Positions 26,189 to 36,059 of a stretch of DNA of 64,000 nucleotides are shown piece by piece. Position 1 is the stretch's first letter; each line of letters starts with the position of its first letter. The translations under genes were made by a program, and so were the position numbers. The DNA comes from an uncultured Peptostreptococcaceae bacterium. GTDB lineage: Bacteria; Bacillota; Clostridia; Tissierellales; Peptoniphilaceae. The notes beneath the pieces are model-generated. The model saw only the letters and a program-made list of their open reading frames with translations. It did not search any database and was not told the origin of the DNA. The stretch spans positions 62,001 to 126,000 of the forward strand of contig CAMYOU010000002.1 in assembly GCA_947283485.1 (NCBI GenBank). The letters run 5' to 3'.

Positions 26189-26898
26189 TTCCACGCATCC
26201 ATAAATTTCCGTTTGCGGGCATTGGAGCCGTTGAGATAGTGAAAGACGACACCGCGGTAGGTGTAATACACGGCAAGGACAAAGAGAAAGACAAGGCTCT
26301 GAAAGAGCTGTCTCATGCCGAGTAACCAGATCGGCGGGATGGTCAGGATAAAGCCGAAGAGGAAGAAAAAGACAACGTGCAGAAGCGCAAGCGGAATCCA
26401 GAGCACAAAATTCTCTTTGATGAACTTCAATGCTTCGATGAATACCTCCATTCTCGAGGCATCGGTGAGATAAATCGCCTCGGGGAGTGCCGAAAAGACG
26501 AGCAATACGATGAGATAGATCGGCGAACTCATGTCGAGATGCAATACCCACATCCCCAACCAAAGGATAAAAAGCGAAAAATAGACATCCGGAAAATAGC
26601 GGCTGAAATTCATTTTGAACGATGAGAAAGAGAGAGTGAGTCTCTTGTCGAGTACGACTTCGGAGAGTGCGTAGAGCATCGTCGAGAACGCCAACGCCTC
26701 AATGAGTGCCTGAAGAATGCCATACAACAGGCCCGTTCCCATCATGATGACAAGACGCAATAAGAGCATGTTCACCGCACTGTACGCGAGATTAACGATG
26801 AGAAACACGAGGAACAGTTTCGGAATGAGTGAGAAGCGATCCGATAATCTCTTCCCGGTTTCGTTTAAGACGATATTGAGATCTTTCAGTACATCCAT
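26185..26898 (-). CDS. six-span membrane protein of unknown function
   Basis: 237 aa. Hydrophobic segments at about 27-50, 58-80, 108-125, 128-145, 166-188 and 192-216 suggest six spans with a short basic C-terminus (NARKRKFMDAWK). No catalytic motif seen and I do not recognise the family. Starts 11 bases after argS and overlaps the TPR gene by 4 bases. Confidence 0.7.
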   Translation of the reverse strand: MDVLKDLNIVLNETGKRLSDRFSLIPKLFLVFLIVNLAYSAVNMLLLRLVIMMGTGLLYGILQALIEALAFSTMLYALSEVVLDKRLTLSFSSFKMNFSRYFPDVYFSLFILWLGMWVLHLDMSSPIYLIVLLVFSALPEAIYLTDASRMEVFIEALKFIKENFVLWIPLALLHVVFFFLFGFILTIPPIWLLGMRQLFQSLVFLFVLAVYYTYRGVVFHYLNGSNARKRKFMDAWK

Positions 26899-26909
26899 CG
26901 CATTCTCCC

Positions 26910-28601
26910 CTACATTCTCTCGGGGGCTTCAATGCCGAGGATGGAAAGTCCCGTGCGAATGACCGTACGGGTCGCCTCCGTGAGGGCAAGGCGCACTTTT
27001 TTGGTTTCGCTCTCGGCACTGCGAATCGGACAATTGACGTAGAAACGGTTGAATTTCTTCGCAATCTCGACGACTTGACGCGTGATATAGAACGGCTCGT
27101 TCTTTTCCATCGCATCGACGATTGCCTTCGGGAATCCGTAGAGTTCCATGAGGAGTTCCGCCTCGGCGTCGTCCGTAAGGAGAGACGGATCGAAATCCGC
27201 AAGTTCTTCCGATGCCATAATGCTCGATGCACGTGCATACGTGTACTGCACATAGGGACCCGTTTCGCCCTCGAAGTTCAAAGTCTTATCCCAGACAAAA
27301 GTATAGTCCTTGATGCGATTGTTAAAGAGCTCTTGAAAGACAATCGCGCCAATGCCGACCTGTTTCGCGACCTCGTCCTTGTTGGCGAGATCCGGATTGC
27401 GCTCTTCGATGATCTTCTTCGTCTTCTCGATGGATTGATTTAAGACGTCTTCGAGGAAAATAACGCGACCCTTGCGCGTACTCATTGCGCCGTCTTCCAT
27501 CGAAATCATGCCGAATGCGATATGCTCACAGTCTTTTGCCCAGTCGAAGCCCATAAGCTCGAGCACGCGGAAGAGTTGGCGAAAATGGAGATTCTGTTGC
27601 GAAGCCACGACATAGAGATTCTTGTCAAAATCATAGTGGCGTTTGCGATAGATGGCAGCGGCAAGATCGCGAGTGAGGTAGATCGTGCCGCCATCCGCCT
27701 TTTGGACAATTGCGGGCGGCATGTGATCTTCGGAGAGATCGACGACGAGCGCACCCTCGCTCTCGACGAGGAGATGCTTCTCGTTTAAGAGATCGATGAC
27801 CTCTCCCATCTTGTCGGAGTAGAAAGACTCCCCGGCATAGGAGTCGAAGGAGATGCCCAAGAGATCGTACACGCGCATAAATTCCTCAAGACTGATCTTT
27901 CGGATCCATTGCCAGATTGCAACCGCCTCTTCATCTCCGGATTCCAATTTTCTGAAATACTCGCGCGCTTCATCTTGGAGGGCGGGGTCTTTTTCCGCTT
28001 CTTCGTTAAAACGTACATAGAGTTTTAAGATCTCGCGAATCGGATCTTTTGCAATCGTCTCTTCATCGCCCCAACGTTTATATGCGGCGATCGCCATGCC
28101 GAACTGTGTGCCGTAGTCTCCGAGGTGATTGATGGCAACCGTATCGAAGCCGAGGAAACGATAGATATTCCGAAGGACATTGCCGATGACCGTGGAGCGG
28201 ATGTGCCCGATGTGGAACGGTTTTGCAATATTCGTCGAGGAAAATTCGACGAGTACTTTCTTGCCTTTCCCCATATTGCTCGAGCCGTAGCGGTCCTTTT
28301 CATCGAGAATCCTTGTGAGGACATACTCCGCGATAGCGGGCTTCGAGATGAAGAAATTGAGATACGGACCGACGGCTTCCACGCGCTCGAGGAAGTCAAC
28401 TTCGCCGATCTTTTCTTTCAGTTCGGGCGCAATTTTATTCGGTGCATTGCGATAGATCTTCGCAAGTTTGAAACACGGAAAAGCAAAATGTCCGAGTTTC
28501 ACATCCGGCGGAATTTCGATGGACGATTGGATGACGTCGCGTTCCAGTTCGGGAATGGCGGCGTCCAAGAGGTCAATTACGCGATCTTCAAAATAATTCA
28601 T
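26910..28601 (-). CDS. argS: arginyl-tRNA synthetase
   Basis: 563 aa class I synthetase. N-terminal Arg-tRNA additional domain, HIGH motif as FHIGHIRSTVIGN, the KMSKS equivalent as MSTRKG, and the C-terminal DALR anticodon domain ending SILGIEAPERM. SD and spacing are good, 8 bases after mutS2. No T-box precedes it, so it depends on the pheS operon promoter. Confidence 0.97.
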   Translation of the reverse strand: MNYFEDRVIDLLDAAIPELERDVIQSSIEIPPDVKLGHFAFPCFKLAKIYRNAPNKIAPELKEKIGEVDFLERVEAVGPYLNFFISKPAIAEYVLTRILDEKDRYGSSNMGKGKKVLVEFSSTNIAKPFHIGHIRSTVIGNVLRNIYRFLGFDTVAINHLGDYGTQFGMAIAAYKRWGDEETIAKDPIREILKLYVRFNEEAEKDPALQDEAREYFRKLESGDEEAVAIWQWIRKISLEEFMRVYDLLGISFDSYAGESFYSDKMGEVIDLLNEKHLLVESEGALVVDLSEDHMPPAIVQKADGGTIYLTRDLAAAIYRKRHYDFDKNLYVVASQQNLHFRQLFRVLELMGFDWAKDCEHIAFGMISMEDGAMSTRKGRVIFLEDVLNQSIEKTKKIIEERNPDLANKDEVAKQVGIGAIVFQELFNNRIKDYTFVWDKTLNFEGETGPYVQYTYARASSIMASEELADFDPSLLTDDAEAELLMELYGFPKAIVDAMEKNEPFYITRQVVEIAKKFNRFYVNCPIRSAESETKKVRLALTEATRTVIRTGLSILGIEAPERM

Positions 28602-28609
28602 CTTTCCTC

Positions 28610-30955
28610 CTATCTGAAACGGACGATGGTCACGCCGTCCGCTCCTTCGTTCAATGCTCCATCACGCATGGAAGCAATGTGCGGGTGTTTCTTCATATAC
28701 TCACGCAGTCCCTTCTTGAGCATGCCCGTGCCTTTGCCGTGAATCACGGTGGCTTCGTTCATGCCGAAGAGAATGCAGTCGTCGATATATTTATCGAGAT
28801 CGAGGATCGCCTCTTCAATGGTCTTGCCTCGAAGATCGATCTTCGAGGAGACGGACGAAGCGGCTTTGCCTTTCAAAACATGACGGATCGTACTCTCGTT
28901 CTTCACCTCGTCCGGTGCATCGACGGGACGCAGAGTTTCAAGATCCGTCTGAAATTTCAAGATTCCGACTGCGACGGTGACTTTGCCTTTACTGTCCGGG
29001 AGACTTGCAAGCGTCCCGCGTTCTCCCATCGAGACAATCTCGACGGAATCACCGATTTTCGGTTCCCATGTCCCTTGATCGACATGTTCCAAGAGCGGTT
29101 CATCTTTTGCAAAACGCCTCTCCTTTTCTCGCAGTCGTTCCATAATCTGTTGCATCTTGCGTGCGCGCGATTTTTGATCCAATCGGTCAAGTGATTTCAA
29201 TTCGCGGATAAGTTCTTTGGATTCCTCTTGCGTCTCCCGCACGATGTTCTCCGCTTCTTCGCGCGCTTTTTCGAGGATTCTCTCGCGCGTGCGTTCATTT
29301 TTCTCCCGTTCGATCTCCAGTTCATTGCGAAGGCGTTCGATCTCACGGGCATGTTTCTTGGCGAGTGCTTGTGTCTGTTCGAGTTCCGCACGCTCTTCTT
29401 CGAGATGACTGAAAAGCTCGAGTTTCTTGCGTTCCTCTTCTCCGATCATCCCTTCTGCGCGTTCAATGAGTTTGTGCGAAAGCCCGAGCCGCTCGGAAAT
29501 GGCAAATGCGTTGGATTTTCCGGGCGTGTCGATGAGGACGCGATACGTCGGTCTCAGGGTCTTGACATCAAATTCCACCGAAGCATTGCGCACGCCTTGT
29601 GTCGTGAGGGCGTACGTTTTTAATTCGCTATAATGCGTCGTCGCGAGGACGGATACTTTTTCTTCTCTCAAATGCTCGAGAATCGCCATTGCAAGAGCCG
29701 CACCCTCCGTGGGATCCGTGCCCTGTCCGAGTTCGTCCAAGAGGACGAGATCGCTCCTCTCGGCGACATCGAGGATCGAGACGATGTTCTTCATATGTCC
29801 CGAAAACGTCGAGAGGGATTGTTCAATTGACTGCTCATCGCCGATATCGGCATAGATTTCACGGAAAATGCGCACCGTCGATTCCTCATCTGCGGGGATA
29901 AAAAGCCCCGCCTGCGCCATGAGATGAAGGAGTCCCACGGTCTTCAAAGTCACGGTCTTGCCGCCCGTGTTGGGGCCCGTGATGACAAGAGAATGCGTGT
30001 CCTCATCCAAACCGATCGTAATCGGCACGACGACATCGGGGTCAATCATCGGATGCCTGGCTCCAATGAGTTCAAAATGCTCATCCGCGGTGAGATGCGG
30101 TTTGTTTGCGCGCATCTCGAGCGCGAGTTTCGCCTTGGCAAAGAGTACGTCGAGATGAGTCAAGATCTCGCTCGCCATCTCGAGTTCGTCCGCATGTCCG
30201 AATACTTTTTCCGTCAGATTCCTCAAGATGCGACGAATTTCCTCGCCCTCCCGAATCATAAGATCCCTAATCTCGTTGTTGATGCGCACGACGGCAAGGG
30301 GTTCGATAAATGCCGTTTGCCCGCTCGACGAACTGTCGTGTACAATGCCGGGAAATCGGTTTTTATATTCCGCGCGGACGGGAAGAACATAGCGATCCTC
30401 TCGGATCGTCACGAACGCGTCCGTGAGTAAAGTCCCGTCCCTGCGCACAATATCATCAAGTTTGGTGCGGACTTCGCGCTCCTTATTCGCCTTTTCTCTC
30501 CGTATTCTAAATAGCTCGGGACTGGCGTCGTCCGCAATTTCCGTCGGAGATAGGATGGCGCGTTCAATCGCATTGACCAAAGTGCCAAGGACGGGAAGTC
30601 GCGATGTATCGTCGCGAAGAATCGGATCCGTCTCTTCGCCGTAGGCATGCATGTCTGCTGACGAACGTGCAAAATCCGCGACGTTTAACAGATCCTCCGG
30701 ATCCAAAACGCCGCCCTTCTCCGCAAACGTCATAAGCGGTGCCGTCTCGAAGATATGATGTAGTGGCGGATTTCCCAGTCGCTCGATCGCGTCTTTTGCC
30801 GCCGCCGTACCGGCGAGTGCGGCTTCGCAACGATCCGCTCGCGTCGAAATTTCCATTTCGTCGAGTCGTTTCCTGCCGGATGCACTCACCGCAAACGACT
30901 TGAGCTTATCCACAATTTTTGAAAATTCAAGGATTTTTTGTACACGTTCGTTCAT
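28610..30955 (-). CDS. mutS2: MutS2 family ATPase/endonuclease
   Basis: 781 aa. MutS-like clamp and core, Walker A GPNTGGKTVTLKT (about residue 330), Walker B DLVLLDELGQGTDP, a long charged coiled coil (about 520-620), and a C-terminal Smr nuclease domain with IDLRGKTIEEA and VIHGKGTGML. Known homologs suppress recombination or split collided ribosomes. Lies between the U32 gene and argS with 8-base gaps. Confidence 0.96.
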   Translation of the reverse strand: MNERVQKILEFSKIVDKLKSFAVSASGRKRLDEMEISTRADRCEAALAGTAAAKDAIERLGNPPLHHIFETAPLMTFAEKGGVLDPEDLLNVADFARSSADMHAYGEETDPILRDDTSRLPVLGTLVNAIERAILSPTEIADDASPELFRIRREKANKEREVRTKLDDIVRRDGTLLTDAFVTIREDRYVLPVRAEYKNRFPGIVHDSSSSGQTAFIEPLAVVRINNEIRDLMIREGEEIRRILRNLTEKVFGHADELEMASEILTHLDVLFAKAKLALEMRANKPHLTADEHFELIGARHPMIDPDVVVPITIGLDEDTHSLVITGPNTGGKTVTLKTVGLLHLMAQAGLFIPADEESTVRIFREIYADIGDEQSIEQSLSTFSGHMKNIVSILDVAERSDLVLLDELGQGTDPTEGAALAMAILEHLREEKVSVLATTHYSELKTYALTTQGVRNASVEFDVKTLRPTYRVLIDTPGKSNAFAISERLGLSHKLIERAEGMIGEEERKKLELFSHLEEERAELEQTQALAKKHAREIERLRNELEIEREKNERTRERILEKAREEAENIVRETQEESKELIRELKSLDRLDQKSRARKMQQIMERLREKERRFAKDEPLLEHVDQGTWEPKIGDSVEIVSMGERGTLASLPDSKGKVTVAVGILKFQTDLETLRPVDAPDEVKNESTIRHVLKGKAASSVSSKIDLRGKTIEEAILDLDKYIDDCILFGMNEATVIHGKGTGMLKKGLREYMKKHPHIASMRDGALNEGADGVTIVRFR

Positions 30956-30963
30956 ATCGTCCT

Positions 30964-33117
30964 CTATTCTATCCCCCGGTCCAGTTCTCCTCGGTACGTT
31001 ATATTGTCTCTCACGGACGCATCCGTCTCACAAGAGAGATCAATGAGTTTTCGATACGGAATCTCCGAACGGATGTCCATGAGTTCCGAATAGATTCTAT
31101 AATCTCCGGGATCTGCAAGATAAAGCATGCGCATCCCGTGGGCGTCTTTGATATATCCCCGTCGATATCGGCAACTTTTGCACCCACGCGTATCGACACA
31201 ATGTTTCACGATGGTATACGGGCAATAACGCATGCGCATAAGCGGCAGTCTGCCGTAACTGTAGACCTCAATCGGGATCACGGTGTGACGATCGAGAGCC
31301 GCCAACTCTTCGCGCGTGAGTTCCTGAGACGGAATGATACGCACGGCATCGGAGAAGGTATCCGCCGCCGCGTGATTCGCAATGCGAAGTCCGGCTCCCG
31401 CAATATAGGGCATGTGAAGCTCTCGCGCAAGTGCAACAAGACCCACATCGTCCGCGACCAAACCCGCAAGCTGCGTGCGATACCGTTCGATCTTCGCTCG
31501 CACTTCTTCCATCTTCCCTTCAAAAATGAAACCCGGTGCATAATAGACCGGTTCCGTAAGATTTTTATGGTCGATCCCCTCCGGATCCGTGAGATAGTAT
31601 GCATCGGCTTTGTAAGTGCCCATGGACTCCACATCACGGTAGTGTACGCTCGTCCCGCCGTGTTCTTTTTCATACGTCGGAGCCGCGCACGGAATTTCCG
31701 GAAGGCTTCGCCCGCCGATCAAATCGCGTTCGTATGCCGCAAGTGCTTGCCTGCGCATCCGATTTACGATTTTTACCGGCAAGTATGCACCTTCGTCCAC
31801 GGTGATCTCCGCCGCGACAAAAGTATAAGCTTCCCCCACTTTGGCAAGTTGCTCGCGCACACGTTGTTTCGTCATCACAGCGCGTTCGGCGCGTTCGCAG
31901 ACGACCTCGCTCTCAACGGAATAAATCTTGTCTTCGATGTAGAGATCGAGCGTTGCTCGCGCTCCGATACGAGCAACAAAACGCATGCGTACGTCTCTCG
32001 GATCATAGAGAACTTCGGGGGTCACGCGTGTGGACGCCGCAAAGGCACGCACCACTTCACCCGTTCGAAGATCGTGAAAGCGCCGATCGCGCAGTTTGTC
32101 TCCCGCTTTGTATCCGCGTTCGATCGTGAAAGGATACTTGCGATCGCGCGTGCTTACAAGTTCCAAGACATCGCCCGGCTCGACGCGCTTTGTGAATGTA
32201 ATCTCCCCTTCCCGCTCGGCAATGCCGACGATATCTGGTTTTTTCTCATTGTGAAAGTCTTCTCCGAATGCGTGAAAGAGAAAGCCCTTCGTGAAACCGC
32301 GACGACTGACTTTGTCGAGTTGGTCCACGCGTGTCTTTCCTTCAAGACGTGCCCGATAGGCACGCACCGCCTCATAGACGTACTCCGGGCGTTTCATGCG
32401 TCCTTCAATCTTCATCGAATGGACACCCGCGCGTTCCAGCTCGTGAATGTCGTCGATCGTCGAAAGATCGTTGATATCCAGTACGGATCCTGTATGGACG
32501 ACATGCCCGTCCTGTTCCATCAGCGTATAGACCTTACGACACGGACCCGCACAGCGTCCTCGATTCGCACTTCGCCCGCCGACGGCACTCGACATGAGAC
32601 AGTGACCGGAGACGGACACACAGAGCGATCCGTGGGCAAAGACTTCGAGTTCGATGTTCGTCCGTTCGTGAATGGATGCAACTTCTTCAAGTGAGAGTTC
32701 ACGCGCGAGCACGACGCGTGCATAGCCGGCATCTTCCGCCCATTTGGCTCCCATGCCGTTTACAATACTTGCTTGCGTGCTGACATGGATTGGCACTTCG
32801 GGCGCAAATGCTCGCATAAGACGCATCAAGCCATAATCCTGCACAATGATGGCATCGACGCCGATTTCGCCCATTTTACACGCAAAGAGAAGGGCGCCGG
32901 AAAGCTCCTTCTCTTTGATGATTGTATTGACGGTAACATAGATTTTCACGCCCTTGCGATGGGCGTAGAGAATGAGATGCTCAAGCTCCTCTACGGTAAA
33001 ATTTTCGGCATAGGCACGCGCACCGTAGCGTGGACCGGCGAGATACAGTGCATCCGCTCCCGCCATGATCGCCGCCAGTGCCATCTCCATATGACCTGCC
33101 GGTGCGAGGATCTCCAT
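30964..33117 (-). CDS. U32 family peptidase-like protein (RlhA/YhbU type)
   Basis: 717 aa. N-terminal U32 domain starting MEILAPAGHMEMALAAI with the family signature GGRSANRGRCAGPCRK, a middle region, and a C-terminal part with four Cys within CPYTIVKH...CKSCRYRRGY, suiting an Fe-S cluster. Characterised long U32 proteins hydroxylate rRNA or tRNA bases with prephenate help rather than cleave protein; this one resembles that class. Its ATG overlaps the zapA stop by one base (TAATG). A 591-codon antisense frame here is a shadow. Confidence 0.85.
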   Translation of the reverse strand: MEILAPAGHMEMALAAIMAGADALYLAGPRYGARAYAENFTVEELEHLILYAHRKGVKIYVTVNTIIKEKELSGALLFACKMGEIGVDAIIVQDYGLMRLMRAFAPEVPIHVSTQASIVNGMGAKWAEDAGYARVVLARELSLEEVASIHERTNIELEVFAHGSLCVSVSGHCLMSSAVGGRSANRGRCAGPCRKVYTLMEQDGHVVHTGSVLDINDLSTIDDIHELERAGVHSMKIEGRMKRPEYVYEAVRAYRARLEGKTRVDQLDKVSRRGFTKGFLFHAFGEDFHNEKKPDIVGIAEREGEITFTKRVEPGDVLELVSTRDRKYPFTIERGYKAGDKLRDRRFHDLRTGEVVRAFAASTRVTPEVLYDPRDVRMRFVARIGARATLDLYIEDKIYSVESEVVCERAERAVMTKQRVREQLAKVGEAYTFVAAEITVDEGAYLPVKIVNRMRRQALAAYERDLIGGRSLPEIPCAAPTYEKEHGGTSVHYRDVESMGTYKADAYYLTDPEGIDHKNLTEPVYYAPGFIFEGKMEEVRAKIERYRTQLAGLVADDVGLVALARELHMPYIAGAGLRIANHAAADTFSDAVRIIPSQELTREELAALDRHTVIPIEVYSYGRLPLMRMRYCPYTIVKHCVDTRGCKSCRYRRGYIKDAHGMRMLYLADPGDYRIYSELMDIRSEIPYRKLIDLSCETDASVRDNITYRGELDRGIE

Positions 33118-33665
33118 TATCCCTTTTTACCTTGCTTGCGAGATTCGTAGGCGCGAAGATCTCTCTCCATATGGATGAGTTCTTCCTGAAGAGACTTGAG
33201 ATTGGCAGTAATCTCGCTGATTTTGTCATCGCGTTTCAGAATTTCGTCCTTCATCTTGACGTTTTCTTCCTGAACGCCCGAAAACCCTTTGTTCATATCT
33301 CCGATGGTATTGAGTGAACCGACGAGGTCGTCCTTGAGACGATCGATGTCTTCGGATAATTTCGCGTTCTGCTCCTCAAGTTCCTCCATGCGTTTGAGCG
33401 TAGGCTTGTAATTCGCCATCGCCTCTTTGGATTCGTCTTCAATCTCCAAAAGTCTGTCCTTGAGTTCGAAGATTTCGTTGGCAATATTCACGGCAGCCAA
33501 AGTGGTGCACATCGTAAGATTGAGTTTGCGATTATTTTTCCTGAGCGAGTTGATTTCTTCATCCACATAGGTGGCAACGCGTCTGGAATACTCCGCGCTC
33601 TTGGAACCGACAAGCGTGAAGCGCATTCCGCCGATCATGACTTCAACTTTGTTTTCTTGCTCCAT
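33117..33665 (-). CDS. zapA: cell division protein ZapA, long form
   Basis: 182 aa. The first about 90 residues are ZapA: KVEVMIGGMRFTLVGS, RRVATYVDEEI and TLAAVNIANEIFEL. A predicted continuous coiled coil (about 75-170) extends it well beyond the about 100 aa core. ZapA bundles FtsZ filaments at the division ring. Between pheT and the U32 gene, as in many clostridia. Confidence 0.9.
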   Translation of the reverse strand: MEQENKVEVMIGGMRFTLVGSKSAEYSRRVATYVDEEINSLRKNNRKLNLTMCTTLAAVNIANEIFELKDRLLEIEDESKEAMANYKPTLKRMEELEEQNAKLSEDIDRLKDDLVGSLNTIGDMNKGFSGVQEENVKMKDEILKRDDKISEITANLKSLQEELIHMERDLRAYESRKQGKKG

Positions 33666-33671
33666 CGTTTC

Positions 33672-36050
33672 CTACTTTCTAAGTTCCGCGCCGATCTCCC
33701 GAAGAGCATCGAGAATGGATTGCATCGCCTCGTCGACCTCTTCATCCGTAAGGGTGCGATCTTTTCTGCGGAAGACAAGGTGGTATGCCATGCTTTTCGC
33801 CTCAGGGGATAGATGACCTCCCGTAAAGACGTCAAATAGGTGTACGCTCTCAAGATTTTCTCCCGCCACTTTACGGATCACGTCCGCGATTTCTCCGTGG
33901 GTCATGGTGCGTTCCACGACGAGTGCGATATCACGTTCCATCATCGGGAATCGTGAAATGGGTTCATATTTTTTCCATTCGCGTGAAAGGACAAGGAGTT
34001 CTTCCATGCGAACTTCTGCAATCATGGTGCGTTTTTTCAGATTGTAGGCTCTGGAGACATCGTAAGACGCTTCGCCGAGTACACCAATTTCGGATTCACC
34101 TACATAGATGCGCGCACTTCTTCCCGTGTGAAAGCTCGGATGAATGAGGCGTTCGTAACGTCTTTCCGGGACGCCGAGCGCATCAAAAAGTGCCTCGAGA
34201 TCGGATTTCATAGCAAAAAAGTCGCTGTCTTCTCCATACGCGCCGAGTGCAAGGCGACGGTTTTCCACCGGTTCATCCCCTTCTCTCGGGAAAAAGACAT
34301 TGCCAAGTTCATAGAGCTTCACCGCATCGACTTTATAGGCTTGATTTTTTCGCATGGACTCCAGCATATTGCCGATAAGCGTCGTGCGCATGACGCTAAA
34401 ATCATCTCCGAGCGGATTTAAGATGCGCACGGAGTTTCTTGCCGAATCTTTCGGATGCAGTGCCAGACGATCGTACGTTTTGGGACTGATAAAACTGTAA
34501 GAAAGTCCCTCAAGATAGTTTAATTTGAGCATTTCCTGACGTACGCGATCCGAAAGGCGTCTTGCGTCGGTCTTTTTGCCGACCAGGAGGTCGCCTTGGA
34601 GCGGTTTCGTCGGAATGTTGTGGAATCCGTAGAGACGCCCGATTTCTTCTGCAATGTCCGCCTCCATCTCGAGATCTCCGCGGAAACTCGGAACATGAAC
34701 CATCAGACCATCCATTTTTGTTTCCACAAAGAGATCCAAATATTCGAGATACTCGCGCATACTGTGCGGATCAAGCGAAAGTCCGAGGAGCGCATTGATG
34801 CGATCAGGGTCGGCAGTCACAATCCTCTCTTCTTCCGGATTCGGATAGACGTCGATCACGCCACGTGCAATTTTCCCGACACCGAGTTCCTCCATGAGTG
34901 CGGCTGCGCGATCGGATACAATGCGGCACATCTCGGGAGAAAGTCCTTTTTCAAAACGCGTCGAAGCCTCACTGCGAAGTCCCAATCTCTTCGACGTCCG
35001 TCTTACATAGTCCTTGTCAAACGAAGCCGATTCCAAAAGAATCGTCGTGGTCTGCGGCTCGACTTCACTGTCGAGACCGCCCATGACCCCCGCAAGGGCG
35101 AGCGGGCGTTCGCCGTCGGTAATGAGAACATCGCTCGGTTCGAGTTTTCTTTCCGTCCCGTCGAGCGTCTGCATAGTTGCCGTCTTATTGGCGTCGCGAA
35201 CGAGAATGAACGGACGAATCGTCTCAAGATCAAATGCGTGGAGCGGTTGTCCAAGCTCCAACATGACATAGTTCGTAATATCGACCACATTGTTGATGGG
35301 ACGCATGCCGCTCTGCATGAGTCTTTGTTGCATCCAAATCGGAGATTCTCCGACTTTGACATCGTAGATGACACGGGCAACATAACGCAGACAGTGATCC
35401 GTTTCGATGCGCACCTCGTTGAAAAACTCGGCAATCTCGCGCGAGGATTCATTGACATCCGTCGACGGCAAGGTCATGCGTTTCTGAAAAGTCGCCTGTA
35501 CCTCGCGCGTCATTCCGATGACGGAGAGGCAATCCGGACGATTGGGTGTGATTTCCAGTTCCAAAATACCGCGATCCAGAGAAAGTGCTTCTTGGATCGG
35601 CGTGCCGGGTTCGACGGGTTCCGGGAAAATGAGTAGACCGTCGCGATATTCCTTGGGAATAACGGAATCGCCAAATCCGAGTTCTTGATACGAGCAGAAC
35701 ATGCCTTGGCTCGTCACGCCGCGAAAATCGGTCGTGTGAATCTCGGTACCGTCACCGAGAACCGCGCCGTCGAGTGCCACGGGCACATAGTCGCCCATCT
35801 TCATGTTCTTTGCACCCGTTACAATCACGAGTTGTTCTTTCCCGGCGTCAACATCGCAGACGACGAGTCGATCGGCATGCGGATGTGCTTCGATGTTTTT
35901 GATATGTCCGACGACGATATTCCTTAATTTCGCTCCCAAATTCGTAATCGATTCAACATGCGAACCCGAAAGAGAAAGTTTGTCGGCAATCTCCAGATCA
36001 CTTTCGTCAATGTCGAGATATTCTTTCATCCAATTAAGTGAAAAATCCAT
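33672..36050 (-). CDS. pheT: phenylalanyl-tRNA synthetase beta subunit
   Basis: 792 aa, full length. Starts MDFSLNWMKEYLDI, then the EMAP/tRNA-binding domain (VVGHIKNIEAHPHADRLVVC), B3/B4 editing domain, B5 and the pseudo-class II core, ending with the ferredoxin-fold anticodon domain (RKDRTLTDEEVDEAM). Follows pheS by 9 bases. Confidence 0.98.
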   Translation of the reverse strand: MDFSLNWMKEYLDIDESDLEIADKLSLSGSHVESITNLGAKLRNIVVGHIKNIEAHPHADRLVVCDVDAGKEQLVIVTGAKNMKMGDYVPVALDGAVLGDGTEIHTTDFRGVTSQGMFCSYQELGFGDSVIPKEYRDGLLIFPEPVEPGTPIQEALSLDRGILELEITPNRPDCLSVIGMTREVQATFQKRMTLPSTDVNESSREIAEFFNEVRIETDHCLRYVARVIYDVKVGESPIWMQQRLMQSGMRPINNVVDITNYVMLELGQPLHAFDLETIRPFILVRDANKTATMQTLDGTERKLEPSDVLITDGERPLALAGVMGGLDSEVEPQTTTILLESASFDKDYVRRTSKRLGLRSEASTRFEKGLSPEMCRIVSDRAAALMEELGVGKIARGVIDVYPNPEEERIVTADPDRINALLGLSLDPHSMREYLEYLDLFVETKMDGLMVHVPSFRGDLEMEADIAEEIGRLYGFHNIPTKPLQGDLLVGKKTDARRLSDRVRQEMLKLNYLEGLSYSFISPKTYDRLALHPKDSARNSVRILNPLGDDFSVMRTTLIGNMLESMRKNQAYKVDAVKLYELGNVFFPREGDEPVENRRLALGAYGEDSDFFAMKSDLEALFDALGVPERRYERLIHPSFHTGRSARIYVGESEIGVLGEASYDVSRAYNLKKRTMIAEVRMEELLVLSREWKKYEPISRFPMMERDIALVVERTMTHGEIADVIRKVAGENLESVHLFDVFTGGHLSPEAKSMAYHLVFRRKDRTLTDEEVDEAMQSILDALREIGAELRK

Positions 36051-36059
36051 GACGACCTC

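Noticed and set aside
26189..26563. N-terminal extension of the TPR gene's open frame
   Set aside because: Overlaps the membrane-protein gene in another frame; the ATGA start at 26188 explains the gene and the extension is Arg/Cys/His-rich noise.
30919..32694. 591-codon plus-strand open frame opposite the U32 gene
   Set aside because: Fully antisense to a gene with clear family motifs; Arg/His/Phe-rich, no SD, no domain seen.
34596..35636. 346-codon plus-strand open frame opposite pheT
   Set aside because: Antisense shadow with no SD or recognisable motif.
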